Source: 0-14-3-00-41-53 sp041500225
Lineage (GTDB): Bacteria > Nitrospirota > Thermodesulfovibrionia > Thermodesulfovibrionales > SM23-35
Direction: 5' to 3'
Length of the DNA stretch: 12,916 nt
Assembly (NCBI GenBank): GCA_041500225.1
Contig: JBGQLV010000066.1
Location: forward strand, 1-12,916
Below the pieces are notes generated by a model. That model saw only the letters and a program-made list of their open reading frames with translations. It was not told the origin of the DNA and ran no database searches. Shown here piece by piece: positions 1-7,517 of the stretch. The position numbers were made by a program, and so were the translations under genes. Positions within the stretch are counted from its first letter, which is position 1. Every line of letters begins with the position of its first letter.

Positions 1-50
1 AATATTTTCCTTAGTAACGATTGATAACATTGAATAACCCAATTCTGCTT

Positions 51-117
51 TGTAAAGGTTTTTATGCGTATATGCCTGCTTTGGTCATCAGATAAATGCA
101 GTTTTCGGGTTAATGCA
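51..117 (+). repeat. Dispersed repeat, copy A
   Basis: This copy shares two conserved blocks with copies at 7464-7517 (+) and 7308-7372 (-). The blocks are TGTAAAGGTTTTT followed by ATATGCCTG, and TGCA followed by TTTTCGGG and TTAATGC. Similarity to copy B extends about 25 bases further upstream. The right end of the copy covers the stop codon of the thioredoxin-fold gene, whose last codons read GPVH. Compared with the other two copies, the segment between the blocks has a length that breaks the shared reading frame, so A looks like a decayed copy. The homology was judged by eye. Confidence 0.55.
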
Positions 118-448
118 CCGGCCCTGAAGACAGCAGTTTTTCTACCTCTTTTTTTATTACTGAAGGAGGTATCCCGCCATGTATCTTTAGTACACCATTT
201 ATCAATACAACAGGGGTGTTTACTGCACCAAGTCTCAAAAGCTCCCTTATATCGTCAAACTCTTCCTCTCCATCCATGAACAAGTCTATATATTCGACAA
301 ATACAACAGAAGGATAAAAATAATTCATCTCCTTAGAAAGTTCCTCTGTAAGTATCTTATTCGTTCCCGCTGCCTCGGATGCATCCTCATCAAAGAGAAT
401 ACCCTCCATAGGATTATCAAGTATCTGTATATGGACCCTTTGGAGCAT
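110..448 (-). CDS. Small thioredoxin-fold protein lacking the CxxC motif
   Basis: This is a 112-residue cytoplasmic protein with no signal peptide. The segment NTPVVLINGVLKIHGGIP (residues 77-94) has the look of the cis-proline loop, strand and final turn of a thioredoxin or glutaredoxin fold, with Pro79 as the likely cis-Pro, followed by the C-terminal helix (about 95-107). The protein contains no cysteine, so the usual redox site is absent and a disulfide reductase role is unlikely. The ATG is preceded by a good AGGTGA ribosome site. It lies 66 bases after panC in the same direction and may be the last gene of the mltG-ispG-panC block. The 3' end runs into dispersed repeat A. The fold call is moderate and the function is unknown. 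Confidence 0.75.
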   Translation of the reverse strand: MLQRVHIQILDNPMEGILFDEDASEAAGTNKILTEELSKEMNYFYPSVVFVEYIDLFMDGEEEFDDIRELLRLGAVNTPVVLINGVLKIHGGIPPSVIKKEVEKLLSSGPVH

Positions 449-477
449 TCAGGTCACCTGCCTTTCGTCGCGTTTAA

Positions 478-490
478 CCGCCTGAGGCGG
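478..490. other. Short GC-rich hairpin between panC and the thioredoxin-fold gene
   Basis: CCGCC, a three-base loop and GGCGG form a perfect 5-bp stem in the 66-base gap after panC. No U-tract follows on the minus strand, so it is not a convincing intrinsic terminator. It could stabilise or process the mRNA between the two genes. Confidence 0.3.
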
Positions 491-514
491 GTTTAGCCCC
501 TTAGAAAGAAAACC

Positions 515-1378
515 TTACTCGTATTTTCTAACAGGGATTACCAGCATGTTATCTATTAGCCTCGTATCTCCGATCTTAACTGCCACTGCAAGCAGTGTAT
601 CACCCTTTATTTCTGAAAGTTCACTAAGGGTAACCGGGTCATAGACTCCGGCATAATCAAGACCTGACACCGCAGGCTCTTTCAGGAGTCCATCCTGCAT
701 TACCCCTTTAATATAATTAGCATCTATTATACCAGATTTTATAAGATCCGAGGCTTCTATAAGACACTTGTAGATGACTGTTGCTGCTTCTCTCTGTCTT
801 ATATCGAGGTATGCGTTTCTTGAACTCATTGCAAGACCATCTTGTTCCCTTAATGTTGGACATACCACAATATCCGCATCCATATCAAGGTCTTTTACAA
901 GCTGTTTTATAACTATAGTCTGCTGAAAATCCTTCCGGCCAAAATATGCCTTTGTTGGTTTTACGATATTCAGGAGCTTTGTTACAACTGTTGCTACACC
1001 CTTGAAATGACCGGGTCTGAATGCGCCGCAGAGTCTTTCTGAAATCTTTTCTACTTCAACACAGGTCGAAAACCCTTCAGGATATATCAAAGGTGCATCA
1101 GGCATAAAAAGTATATCCGCCTCTTCTTTAAAAAGCTTTGCTGTATCTCCTTCAATGTCCCTCGGATACTGCTTGAAATCTTCTGAGGGCCCGAACTGGG
1201 TTGGATTAACAAATATGCTCACCACGGTTACATCATTCTCCTGTTTTGCCCTTCTGACCAGTCTGAGATGACCCTCGTGGAGCACCCCCATCGTCGGGAC
1301 AAAACCTATTGTCCTCCCGCGTAAAATGTGGCCTTTAGACGTATCCTGCATTATGCGTGGTATTCGTATTATCTCCAT
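515..1378 (-). CDS. panC: Pantothenate synthetase
   Basis: PanC condenses D-pantoate and beta-alanine with ATP, through a pantoyl-adenylate intermediate, to give pantothenate, the precursor of coenzyme A. It acts in the cytoplasm. The 287-residue length is normal for the family. Its nucleotidyltransferase signatures are present: PTMGVLHEGH (28-37, HIGH-type ATP site), FVNPTQF (56-62, pantoate-binding Gln61), FGRKDFQQ (146-153) and the KMSKS-equivalent MSSRN (184-188). The ATG lies only 2 bases after the ispG stop, with a modest AGGT ribosome site, so it is very likely co-translated with ispG. No panB or panD is visible in the window. The identification is secure. Confidence 0.97.
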   Translation of the reverse strand: MEIIRIPRIMQDTSKGHILRGRTIGFVPTMGVLHEGHLRLVRRAKQENDVTVVSIFVNPTQFGPSEDFKQYPRDIEGDTAKLFKEEADILFMPDAPLIYPEGFSTCVEVEKISERLCGAFRPGHFKGVATVVTKLLNIVKPTKAYFGRKDFQQTIVIKQLVKDLDMDADIVVCPTLREQDGLAMSSRNAYLDIRQREAATVIYKCLIEASDLIKSGIIDANYIKGVMQDGLLKEPAVSGLDYAGVYDPVTLSELSEIKGDTLLAVAVKIGDTRLIDNMLVIPVRKYE

Positions 1379-1380
1379 GC

Positions 1381-2430
1381 TTATATACCTATTTCCCGCA
1401 ATAAAGCCTCAAGGAGTTCATCTTCTTTGACTGTTTTTAATATCTTGCCTTTTTTAAAAATAATTCCTCTACCCTTCCCTCCTGCTATCCCGAAATCAGC
1501 TCCCCTTGCCTCTCCAGGGCCATTTACAACACACCCCATAACAGCGATCGTTATTGGTTTGTCGATATTTCTTAGCCTATATTCAACCTTTGTTGCAAGT
1601 CCTTTCAGATCAATTCTGCACCTGCCGCATGTTGGGCAGGATATAATATCTACACCTTTCTTTCTGAGGCCGAGTGACTTTAGTATCTCATAGGCAACAC
1701 GTACCTCTTCTTCCGGCTTAGCAGTAAGTGATACCCTGATGGTATCTCCTATCCCTTCAGAAAGTAATATGCCGAGGCCGACAGAGCTTTTTATTATCCC
1801 ACTGGATGGAGGGCCGGCTTCTGATATCCCTATATGGAGAGGATAGTCATATCTTTCAGAGAATAACCTGTATGCCTCGACTGTTTTCAGTACTTCTGAT
1901 GCCTTAAGCGATACCTTAATATTAGTAAACTTAAGTTCTTCGAGTATCTGTATATGTTTTCCTGCACTCTCAACAAGAGCCTCAGGGTTTGGATGTCCAT
2001 ATTTCTTAAGGAGTTCTTTCTCGAGTGAGCCAGCATTTACACCTATTCGTATAGGTATTCCTCTTTCCCCGGCAGCAGTAACTACCTCTTTTATCTTCCA
2101 CCGTGCACCGATATTACCCGGGTTTATTCGCAGGCTGTCAACCCCTTCTTTTATTGCCTCAAGTGCGAGCCTCCAGTCAAAATGGATGTCAGCTATCATT
2201 GGTATGCTAATAGATTTTTTTATCTTACCAAGAGTCTTTGCTGCATTCATGTCAGGCACTGCAAGCCTTATTATTTCACATCCTGAGGCCTCGAGGGATT
2301 TAATCTGTTTTGTGGTTGACTTTACATCTGATGTGTCTGTCTTTGTCATGGACTGGACAACAATCGTATTCCCTCCCCCAATCGGTACTTTACCCACATA
2401 AATTGTCCTTGTCTTTTTACGAGCTTCCAT
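1381..2430 (-). CDS. ispG: 4-hydroxy-3-methylbut-2-en-1-yl diphosphate synthase (GcpE)
   Basis: IspG carries out the penultimate step of the MEP isoprenoid pathway, reductively converting MEcPP to HMBPP with a [4Fe-4S] cluster fed by ferredoxin or flavodoxin. The 349-residue protein is the two-domain bacterial form: a TIM-barrel (about 5-255) and a C-terminal Fe-S domain. Cluster ligands are Cys265 and Cys268 (in CPTCGRC) and Cys300 (in GCVVNGPGEA). Glu307 corresponds to the fourth ligand known in the family. The start overlaps the 3' end of mltG by 14 bases and has a GGAGA ribosome site, and panC follows 2 bases later, so the genes form a tight co-transcribed unit. The presence of ispG indicates the bacterial MEP route. 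The identification is secure. Confidence 0.97.
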   Translation of the reverse strand: MEARKKTRTIYVGKVPIGGGNTIVVQSMTKTDTSDVKSTTKQIKSLEASGCEIIRLAVPDMNAAKTLGKIKKSISIPMIADIHFDWRLALEAIKEGVDSLRINPGNIGARWKIKEVVTAAGERGIPIRIGVNAGSLEKELLKKYGHPNPEALVESAGKHIQILEELKFTNIKVSLKASEVLKTVEAYRLFSERYDYPLHIGISEAGPPSSGIIKSSVGLGILLSEGIGDTIRVSLTAKPEEEVRVAYEILKSLGLRKKGVDIISCPTCGRCRIDLKGLATKVEYRLRNIDKPITIAVMGCVVNGPGEARGADFGIAGGKGRGIIFKKGKILKTVKEDELLEALLREIGI

Positions 2431-3457
2431 TCTTCTCCGTGCCTTTTTCCGTCTCCCCTTTATTCTCTATTTGCTTCTTTTCCCTGTAAGATTTCACAGC
2501 GGCAAGGTGTTCTTTTGCTGTAACAGAAAATTGATGTGAGCCGTCATTATTAGATACAAAATATATATAAGGCACATCAGCAGGATAGAGTGCTGCAATG
2601 ATTGACTTGATGCCGGGAGAGGCGATAGGGCTTGGTGGAAGGCCCTTAATTCCATAAGTATTATAAGGAGTTTTTCGTTGCAGATCTTTTGCTGTTATTT
2701 TTTCTCTGGAGCTCTTTATTCCATAAATAGCTGTAGGGTCTGCCTGCAGCAGCATATTTTTTTTCAGCCTGTTGCGGTAAACAGCAGAGATTAACGGCCT
2801 TTCAGAATCTACCACTGCCTCCTTTTCTATAATTGAGGCAAGAGTCAAAACTTCTCTTTCGGTCATTCCAATCTCTTCCGTCCTTGCTAAAAGCTCATGG
2901 GAATATTTTTCACGCATTCTGTCTATCATACTTCCTATAGCATCTTCAGGCAGTACCCCCTTAGGAATAAAATATGTGTCAGGGAAAATATAGCCTTCGA
3001 TACTATTTGATTCTATATCGTAAAAAGCAAGAAAGTCAGGTTCTTTCGAAAGCTTCATAAAATCCTCTTTTGTTATTATACCGGTTTCAGAGAGCTTCTC
3101 TGATATCTCAAGAAGAGAGTCGCCTTCCACAATTTTTATCTCATACTCTATTATCTGTCCTTTGCGTATTATTTTGAAAATATCGAGCGGACTCATATTC
3201 CCCCATATAGAGTAATATCCAGCCCTTATTTTCCTGTCGGCTCCTGTAAGCCTTCCTATTAAAAGAAAGATTTTTTTATCCCTTATCAGTTTTTGGTTGT
3301 ATAGTATTTCTACAACTTGCTTGAATGTTGCACCCTTCGGTATTTCTATCTCAATAATTCTGTTGCCGGCCTGTGCAGGCACAAGCATTTCAACTGCAAC
3401 AGATATACTACTCACTAAGGATATGATTATAAATATTATAAGCAGGATTTTTTTCAT
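2417..3457 (-). CDS. mltG: Endolytic murein transglycosylase MltG (YceG family)
   Basis: MltG cleaves newly made glycan strands at the outer face of the inner membrane and is thought to terminate peptidoglycan chain elongation. The 346-residue protein begins with a membrane anchor (about 4-24) followed by the LysM-like and YceG catalytic regions. Family motifs are EGYIFPDTY (154-162), LASIIEKEA (206-214) with probable catalytic Glu211, LQADPTAIYG (237-246) and YNTYGIKGLPPSPIASPG (265-282). The C-terminal tail (about 322-346) is charged, rich in Lys and Glu, and is the segment encoded across the ispG overlap. No strong ribosome site precedes the ATG. The gene is the first after the groEL terminator, so it presumably has its own promoter in the 3458-3508 gap, although I see no convincing -35/-10 pair there. 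Confidence 0.95.
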   Translation of the reverse strand: MKKILLIIFIIISLVSSISVAVEMLVPAQAGNRIIEIEIPKGATFKQVVEILYNQKLIRDKKIFLLIGRLTGADRKIRAGYYSIWGNMSPLDIFKIIRKGQIIEYEIKIVEGDSLLEISEKLSETGIITKEDFMKLSKEPDFLAFYDIESNSIEGYIFPDTYFIPKGVLPEDAIGSMIDRMREKYSHELLARTEEIGMTEREVLTLASIIEKEAVVDSERPLISAVYRNRLKKNMLLQADPTAIYGIKSSREKITAKDLQRKTPYNTYGIKGLPPSPIASPGIKSIIAALYPADVPYIYFVSNNDGSHQFSVTAKEHLAAVKSYREKKQIENKGETEKGTEKNGSS

Positions 3458-3509
3458 ATGATTTTAGGATGCCAAAATAAATGTGAAAATGTAAAGGAAG
3501 AAGGATTAA

Positions 3510-3540
3510 AAAGAAAGCGGGGCTTAACCCCGCTTTCTTT
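3510..3540 (-). terminator. Intrinsic terminator after groEL
   Basis: A perfect 13-bp stem (AAAGAAAGCGGGG at 3510-3522 pairing with 3528-3540) closes a 5-base loop. On the minus strand it is followed by a T-rich run, which fits termination of groESL transcription 22 bases past the groEL stop. The A/T arms would also allow weaker function on the other strand, but no plus-strand gene needs it. Confidence 0.9.
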
Positions 3541-3562
3541 AAAACCTTTGTTTTACGAAATC

Positions 3563-5194
3563 CTAGTACATACCGCCCATGCCGCCACCTGGCGGCATTG
3601 CAGGCATCTCAGACTTTTCTTCAGGAATATCTGTGATCATTACAGAGGTCATCAACATCAGGGCTGCAACTGACGCCGCGTTCTGTAATGCATATCTTGT
3701 TACCTTGGTAGGATCAATAATGCCTGCCTTTATCATATCTACATACTCTTCTTTATCTGCATCAAAGCCATAGTTAACCTCTTTTGCGTGTTTTACCTTT
3801 TCGACTACTAGCGAGCCTTCAATCCCGGCGTTGTTCACTATCTGTCTGATTGGCTCTTCAAGCGCCCTTTTCACTATTTCGACGCCTATCTGCTGGTCTT
3901 CTTCGAGTTTAATGGCTTTAAGTGCAGGAAGGCATCTGAGAAATGCAACGCCTCCGCCAGGGACGATACCCTCTTCAACAGCAGCCCTTGTTGCATTGAG
4001 GGCATCTTCAACCCTTGCTTTTTTCTCCTTCATCTCCGTCTCCGTTGCTGCGCCAACATTGATTACAGCAACACCGCCGACAAGCTTTGCAAGCCTTTCC
4101 TGCAGCTTCTCCCTGTCATAGTCGGATGTTGTTTCGTCTATCTGCGTCTTTATCTGCTTAACTCTTCCCTGAATCTTTGCCGGGTCCCCTGCGCCTTCAA
4201 CAATAGTTGTATTTTCTTTATCTATATTAATCTTTTTTGCCCTTCCAAGGTCAGAGATTTTTATGTTTTCAAGCTTTATACCAAGGTCTTCTGAAATCAT
4301 TGTGCCGCCTGTAAGGACAGCGATATCATCGAGCATTGCCTTACGTCTTTCACCAAAACCTGGCGCCTTAACAGCACATATCTGAAGTGTTCCACGGAGC
4401 TTGTTCACAACAAGTGTTGCGAGGGCCTCACCCTCTATCTCCTCTGCAAGAATTAGTAAAGGTCTTCCCATCTTTGCAATCTGCTCGAGTACAGGAAGGA
4501 GGTCCTTCATGCTCGAAATCTTCTTCTCATGGATAAGGATATATACGTCTTCGAGTATACACTCCATCCTTTCAGGGTCAGTAATAAAATATGGGGATAT
4601 ATACCCCCTGTCAAACTGCATACCCTCAACAACATCGAGCGTCGTTGCCATGCTCTTTGCCTCTTCAACAGTAATTACCCCATCTTTACCTACCTTGTCC
4701 ATAGCCTCTGCAATAAGCTCTCCAATGGATGAGTCATTGTTTGCAGAGATTGTACCGACTTGTGCTATCTCTTTTTTATCCTGGACAGGTTTGCTGAGTT
4801 TCTTTAGTTCATCTATAACTACTTCCACCGATTTCTCAATCCCCCTCTTGATATCCATTGGGTTCGCACCTGCAACAACATTCTTAATTCCTTCTCTATA
4901 TATAGCATGTGCAAGGACAGTAGCTGTGGTTGTTCCATCACCTGCTACATCAGAGGTCTTTGATGCAACCTCCTTGACAAGCTGGGCGCCCATGTTCTCC
5001 CAGGGATCTTTCAGCTCGATCTCTTTGGCAACTGTAACACCATCCTTTGTTATTGTAGGAGCACCATATTTCTTGTCGAGTACTGCATTCCTCCCTTTTG
5101 GACCTAATGTTGCTTTTACTGCATCGGTCAGCATACTTACCCCTTTAAGTATAGAGCTTCTTGCTGCCTCGTCAAAAATAAGCTGTTTAGCCAT
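3563..5194 (-). CDS. groEL: Chaperonin GroEL (Hsp60)
   Basis: GroEL is the 60-kDa subunit of the tetradecameric ATP-driven folding chamber in the cytoplasm, working with GroES. The 543-residue length is standard. Visible signatures are TLGPKGRN (29-36), the nucleotide-binding GDGTTTATVLA (85-95), and the cpn60 signature with VEEGIVPGGGVA in the second half. The C-terminus ends in GGGMGGMY, a short version of the usual Gly-Gly-Met tail. The ATG has a strong AAGGAGGG ribosome site. The gene lies 35 bases after groES and is transcribed from the CIRCE-controlled promoter ahead of groES, ending at the hairpin at 3510-3540. A long open frame on the opposite strand is a coding shadow. Confidence 0.99.
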   Translation of the reverse strand: MAKQLIFDEAARSSILKGVSMLTDAVKATLGPKGRNAVLDKKYGAPTITKDGVTVAKEIELKDPWENMGAQLVKEVASKTSDVAGDGTTTATVLAHAIYREGIKNVVAGANPMDIKRGIEKSVEVVIDELKKLSKPVQDKKEIAQVGTISANNDSSIGELIAEAMDKVGKDGVITVEEAKSMATTLDVVEGMQFDRGYISPYFITDPERMECILEDVYILIHEKKISSMKDLLPVLEQIAKMGRPLLILAEEIEGEALATLVVNKLRGTLQICAVKAPGFGERRKAMLDDIAVLTGGTMISEDLGIKLENIKISDLGRAKKINIDKENTTIVEGAGDPAKIQGRVKQIKTQIDETTSDYDREKLQERLAKLVGGVAVINVGAATETEMKEKKARVEDALNATRAAVEEGIVPGGGVAFLRCLPALKAIKLEEDQQIGVEIVKRALEEPIRQIVNNAGIEGSLVVEKVKHAKEVNYGFDADKEEYVDMIKAGIIDPTKVTRYALQNAASVAALMLMTSVMITDIPEEKSEMPAMPPGGGMGGMY

Positions 5195-5229
5195 TAATTA
5201 ACCCTCCTTCTGTATTTTTGAATTTTTTT

Positions 5230-5520
5230 TTAGCCTTCAATAATTCCCAAGATATCTTCTTCCCTGATGATGAGGTACTCTTCATCATCGATCTTGATCT
5301 TTGAGCCTGAATATTTATCGAAAAGTACGTTAACCCCAACCTTAACCTCCAAAGGCTGACGTTTACCATCATCTGTCACCCTGCCCGGACCTACTGCTAT
5401 TACTGTGCCTTTCTGAGGTTTCTCCTTAGCAGCATCGGGGATATAAAGACCCCCTGCTGTTTTTTCCTCCTCTGAAGAATACTTAACTAATACCCTGTCT
5501 CTAAGTGGCTTAAAGTTCAT
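5230..5520 (-). CDS. groES: Co-chaperonin GroES (Hsp10)
   Basis: GroES is the 10-kDa heptameric lid that caps GroEL. The 96-residue protein starts with the family pattern FKPLRDRVLV. It contains the mobile GroEL-binding loop at about residues 15-40, with the conserved GGLYIPDAAKEKP, then GTVIAVGPG, and ends with EEDILGIIEG. The ATG is preceded by an AAGGAG ribosome site. It is the first gene of the groES-groEL operon, with the CIRCE element 42 bases upstream. The identification is secure. Confidence 0.98.
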   Translation of the reverse strand: MNFKPLRDRVLVKYSSEEEKTAGGLYIPDAAKEKPQKGTVIAVGPGRVTDDGKRQPLEVKVGVNVLFDKYSGSKIKIDDEEYLIIREEDILGIIEG

Positions 5521-5561
5521 AATAAGTCGCTCCTTTCTTTAATATAAGATTTTTTATTTTG

Positions 5562-5588
5562 TTAGCACTCGAAGTCAGTGAGTGCTAA
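5562..5588 (-). promoter_or_regulatory. CIRCE operator (HrcA binding site) of groESL
   Basis: This is a perfect copy of the consensus TTAGCACTC-N9-GAGTGCTAA. It lies between the predicted -10 box and groES, across or just after the likely transcription start, which is the classic repressing position. It implies HrcA-mediated heat-shock control; hrcA itself is not in the window. Confidence 0.97.
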
Positions 5589-5589
5589 T

Positions 5590-5619
5590 ATAATATGTGA
5601 TGGACAGAATATAAGGCAA
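5590..5619 (-). promoter_or_regulatory. Predicted sigma70-type promoter of groESL
   Basis: Reading the minus strand, TTGCCT (5614-5619) and TATTAT (5590-5595) are separated by 18 bases. Transcription would begin inside the CIRCE element, so HrcA bound there would block initiation. The boxes were assigned by eye. Confidence 0.6.
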
Positions 5620-5704
5620 GGATTTTTATCGGCTAAAAAGATGTAATTTCTCGTGAAAACTTCTATTTTTGATAAAATTCTAATATTTTCTAATTTTTTG
5701 CATA

Positions 5705-6583
5705 TTATAAAATCTTCTTTTTATTCGCTATAAAGTTTTCAATAGCCTCTCTAAAGAAATCCCCCTGGGCCCGTACTTCTTGTGATATTCTGTTTTCATA
5801 GAGCTTTAGCCCTTCTTTTATTTCTGCTGCGAAAACAAAATAAAAATTATTATTCCTGATTGATTCATCGGCTTTTGCCCTGTTGTAAAGATATATGTCT
5901 GATATTATAGTCCTTGCAAGCCTTTTAGCCCTTTCTATCTTCTCATCAAAGAGGGGCTTTCCTGTTATTGCTTCAGGCCTTATCTGTACTTCTGCCTTTT
6001 GTTCTATTTTTTCCATCACCGGTTTTTCAGGTGGTTTTTCGAGCCTCTTTTCCTTTTCTTCAGGTTTTATGCCTCTTATTTTATTAATCTTATCTACAAG
6101 AAGTTCTGATATCTGATGGTCTTCAATATACTCGTCAGCATCATAAAGGGATGCAGGTTCTCTTTTGTATCTTTTCTTATCGTATACCGAGGTCACAAGC
6201 ATAAACTTCATCTCTTTTGTCTCGGCTCTTAACTTTAACCTTTTGCATACCTCAAATCCGTAAATCTTTGGAAGACTAACCTCAATTATTGTAAGGAAAG
6301 GAAGTTCCTTAATTGCCTTGACCATCGCATCTATTCCGTCAGTGGCTGTAATCGTCTGGTAACCATTCTTAGTCAATAGTGAGGTTATTTCATTGATGAC
6401 AGCAGGGTTTGAATGCGCTATAAGGACTTTGTTATTGTCCATTGCCTTTTTTGTCACAGCCACAGGTTTTTTTACAAGAAGGAATGTACTACATTTGGGG
6501 CATTTAAACCTTGAACCTTCCACCTTGAGTTTCCCTTCGTCAACCTTAAGTCTTATCTTACACTTCGGGCACACTACAACCAC
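5705..6583 (-). CDS. Zinc-ribbon protein with degenerate receiver domain
   Basis: The protein has 292 residues in three parts. An MJ0042-type zinc ribbon (1-36) carries Cys5, Cys8, Cys28 and Cys31. A receiver-like domain follows (about 51-170). A Lys/Glu/Pro-rich linker (172-208) leads to a helical C-terminal region (211-288) containing ARTIISDIYLYN. The receiver lacks its phosphorylation chemistry: the acidic pair is His57-Ser58, the phosphoacceptor position is Glu101 (in IIEVSLPKIYGF), and the conserved Lys is Asp155. Thr131 remains. It is therefore probably a non-phosphorylated protein-interaction module. The start is GTG, chosen because it directly precedes the zinc ribbon and has a strong AAGGAGG site. 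The start overlaps the rhomboid gene by 10 bases, indicating translational coupling. The precise role is unknown. Confidence 0.85.
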   Translation of the reverse strand: MVVVCPKCKIRLKVDEGKLKVEGSRFKCPKCSTFLLVKKPVAVTKKAMDNNKVLIAHSNPAVINEITSLLTKNGYQTITATDGIDAMVKAIKELPFLTIIEVSLPKIYGFEVCKRLKLRAETKEMKFMLVTSVYDKKRYKREPASLYDADEYIEDHQISELLVDKINKIRGIKPEEKEKRLEKPPEKPVMEKIEQKAEVQIRPEAITGKPLFDEKIERAKRLARTIISDIYLYNRAKADESIRNNNFYFVFAAEIKEGLKLYENRISQEVRAQGDFFREAIENFIANKKKIL

Positions 6584-7248
6584 TGTTTAGTCCTCCTTGG
6601 CAACCAGAGTTTTATCGTTAAAAGACCTATGAGGAACCCTCCTATATGGGCAAACCATGCAACACCGCCTCTCTCATTAATCCCTGTACTTATCAAGCCA
6701 TTGACAAATTGTATAATAGCCCAAAATCCGATAACTATCAAGGCAGGGATCTTTACATTTGTTATAAAAAAACCCAGGAATACTAAAGTGTGGACTGTTG
6801 CCCTGGGGAAAAGCAGTAAATATGCGCCTAAAATACCAGAAACAGCACCACTTGCACCGATCATAGGGGTAAGGGAATGCGGGCTTGTAATCGCATAGGC
6901 ATATGCAGAGACAATTCCGCAGAAGATATAAAATAGAATAAATCGTATGTGACCTAATCTGTCTTCTATGTTATTGCCGAATATCCATAAGTAAAGCATA
7001 TTGCCTCCTAAGTGAAACAACCCGCCATGCATAAACATTGAAGAAAAGACTGTAAGCACAGGGTGTACAGGCTGGTTTTTTTCGAAGGTTAACATATAAT
7101 AAGGTATTGCACCATATGCATAGGTAACATCTTTCATTCCCGATTGAGAAATAACTTCTAATATAAATATGAATATGTTCAGTGCGATAATCCCTATCGT
7201 AACAAAAGGGAATGTATGCGTAGGATTATCGTCTTTATAAGGAATCAA
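6574..7248 (-). CDS. Rhomboid-family intramembrane serine protease
   Basis: Rhomboids cleave membrane proteins within the lipid bilayer. This 224-residue, about six-helix protein has the expected signatures. These are the N-terminal IPYKDDNPT, HLGGNMLYLWIFG (79-91) with oxyanion-type Asn83, the nucleophile motif GASG (131-134, Ser133), and catalytic His201 in HIGGFLIG. The start is TTG (7246-7248). It is supported because rhomboids of this subfamily typically begin with MIP followed by D-x-P-T and because AAGGG lies upstream, although the site is not ideal. Its 3' end overlaps the zinc-ribbon/receiver gene by 10 bases. A 29-codon ORF ends 36 bases upstream in the same direction. The substrate is unknown. 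Confidence 0.93.
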   Translation of the reverse strand: MIPYKDDNPTHTFPFVTIGIIALNIFIFILEVISQSGMKDVTYAYGAIPYYMLTFEKNQPVHPVLTVFSSMFMHGGLFHLGGNMLYLWIFGNNIEDRLGHIRFILFYIFCGIVSAYAYAITSPHSLTPMIGASGAVSGILGAYLLLFPRATVHTLVFLGFFITNVKIPALIVIGFWAIIQFVNGLISTGINERGGVAWFAHIGGFLIGLLTIKLWLPRRTKQWL

Positions 7249-7284
7249 TTGTTCTTACCCTTTTCTTAACATTTGGATTTAGGT

Positions 7285-7374
7285 TTATATTAACCTATGC
7301 AAGGCACGCATTACCCCGAAAAATGCAATTAGTAAAAAATGAAGCAGGCATATGTGAAGAAAAAGCTTTACCAT
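7285..7374 (-). CDS. Candidate 29-residue hydrophobic small protein within repeat C
   Basis: An ATG preceded by AAAGGT at 5-base spacing opens 29 codons ending in TAA. The peptide starts MVKLFLHICLLHFLLIAFFG and ends with a basic tail containing MRALHR. Residues 4-22 are hydrophobic enough for one membrane helix. It ends 36 bases before the rhomboid start on the same strand, so it could be a leader peptide or a small membrane partner. Repeat copy B keeps the same reading frame over VK-x-FLHICL and AFFG, with a 9-base (three-codon) length difference, which hints at past coding. Copy B lacks the ATG and copy A is out of frame. The short length makes this tentative. Confidence 0.35.
   Translation of the reverse strand: MVKLFLHICLLHFLLIAFFGVMRALHRLI
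7308..7372 (-). repeat. Dispersed repeat, copy C
   Basis: This minus-strand copy shares GTAAAG-x-TTTTT, ATATGCCTG and GCATTTTTCGGGG with copies A and B. Its right part can fold as GCATT paired with AATGC. It is oriented toward the rhomboid gene and forms an inverted pair with copy B, which is oriented toward the cytochrome gene. Confidence 0.55.
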
Positions 7375-7463
7375 CGCTACCTTTGTAGGACTATTTAAAC
7401 ACGATTGAACCTCCACGTTTTCATGCATAACATACTGATTTCATTTAAAACCAAATTGCGATT

Positions 7464-7517
7464 TGTAAAGGTTTTTCTGCATATATGCCTGATGTCAACT
7501 GCATTTTTCGGGTTAAC
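7464..7517 (+). repeat. Dispersed repeat, copy B
   Basis: This plus-strand copy has TGTAAAGGTTTTT identical to copy A, then a perfect 10-base palindrome GCATATATGC, then GCATTTTTCGGG matching copy C. The segment between the conserved blocks is 9 bases shorter than in C. It lies about 245 bases before the multiheme cytochrome start. Confidence 0.55.

Noticed and set aside
64..279. 71-codon plus-strand open frame overlapping the thioredoxin-fold gene
   Set aside because: It begins in repeat A and continues antisense to the conserved gene, so it is best explained as chance.
4401..5201. 266-codon open frame on the plus strand opposite groEL
   Set aside because: It is a low-complexity Ser/Ile/Thr-rich shadow of groEL codons with no family motif and no independent ribosome site.
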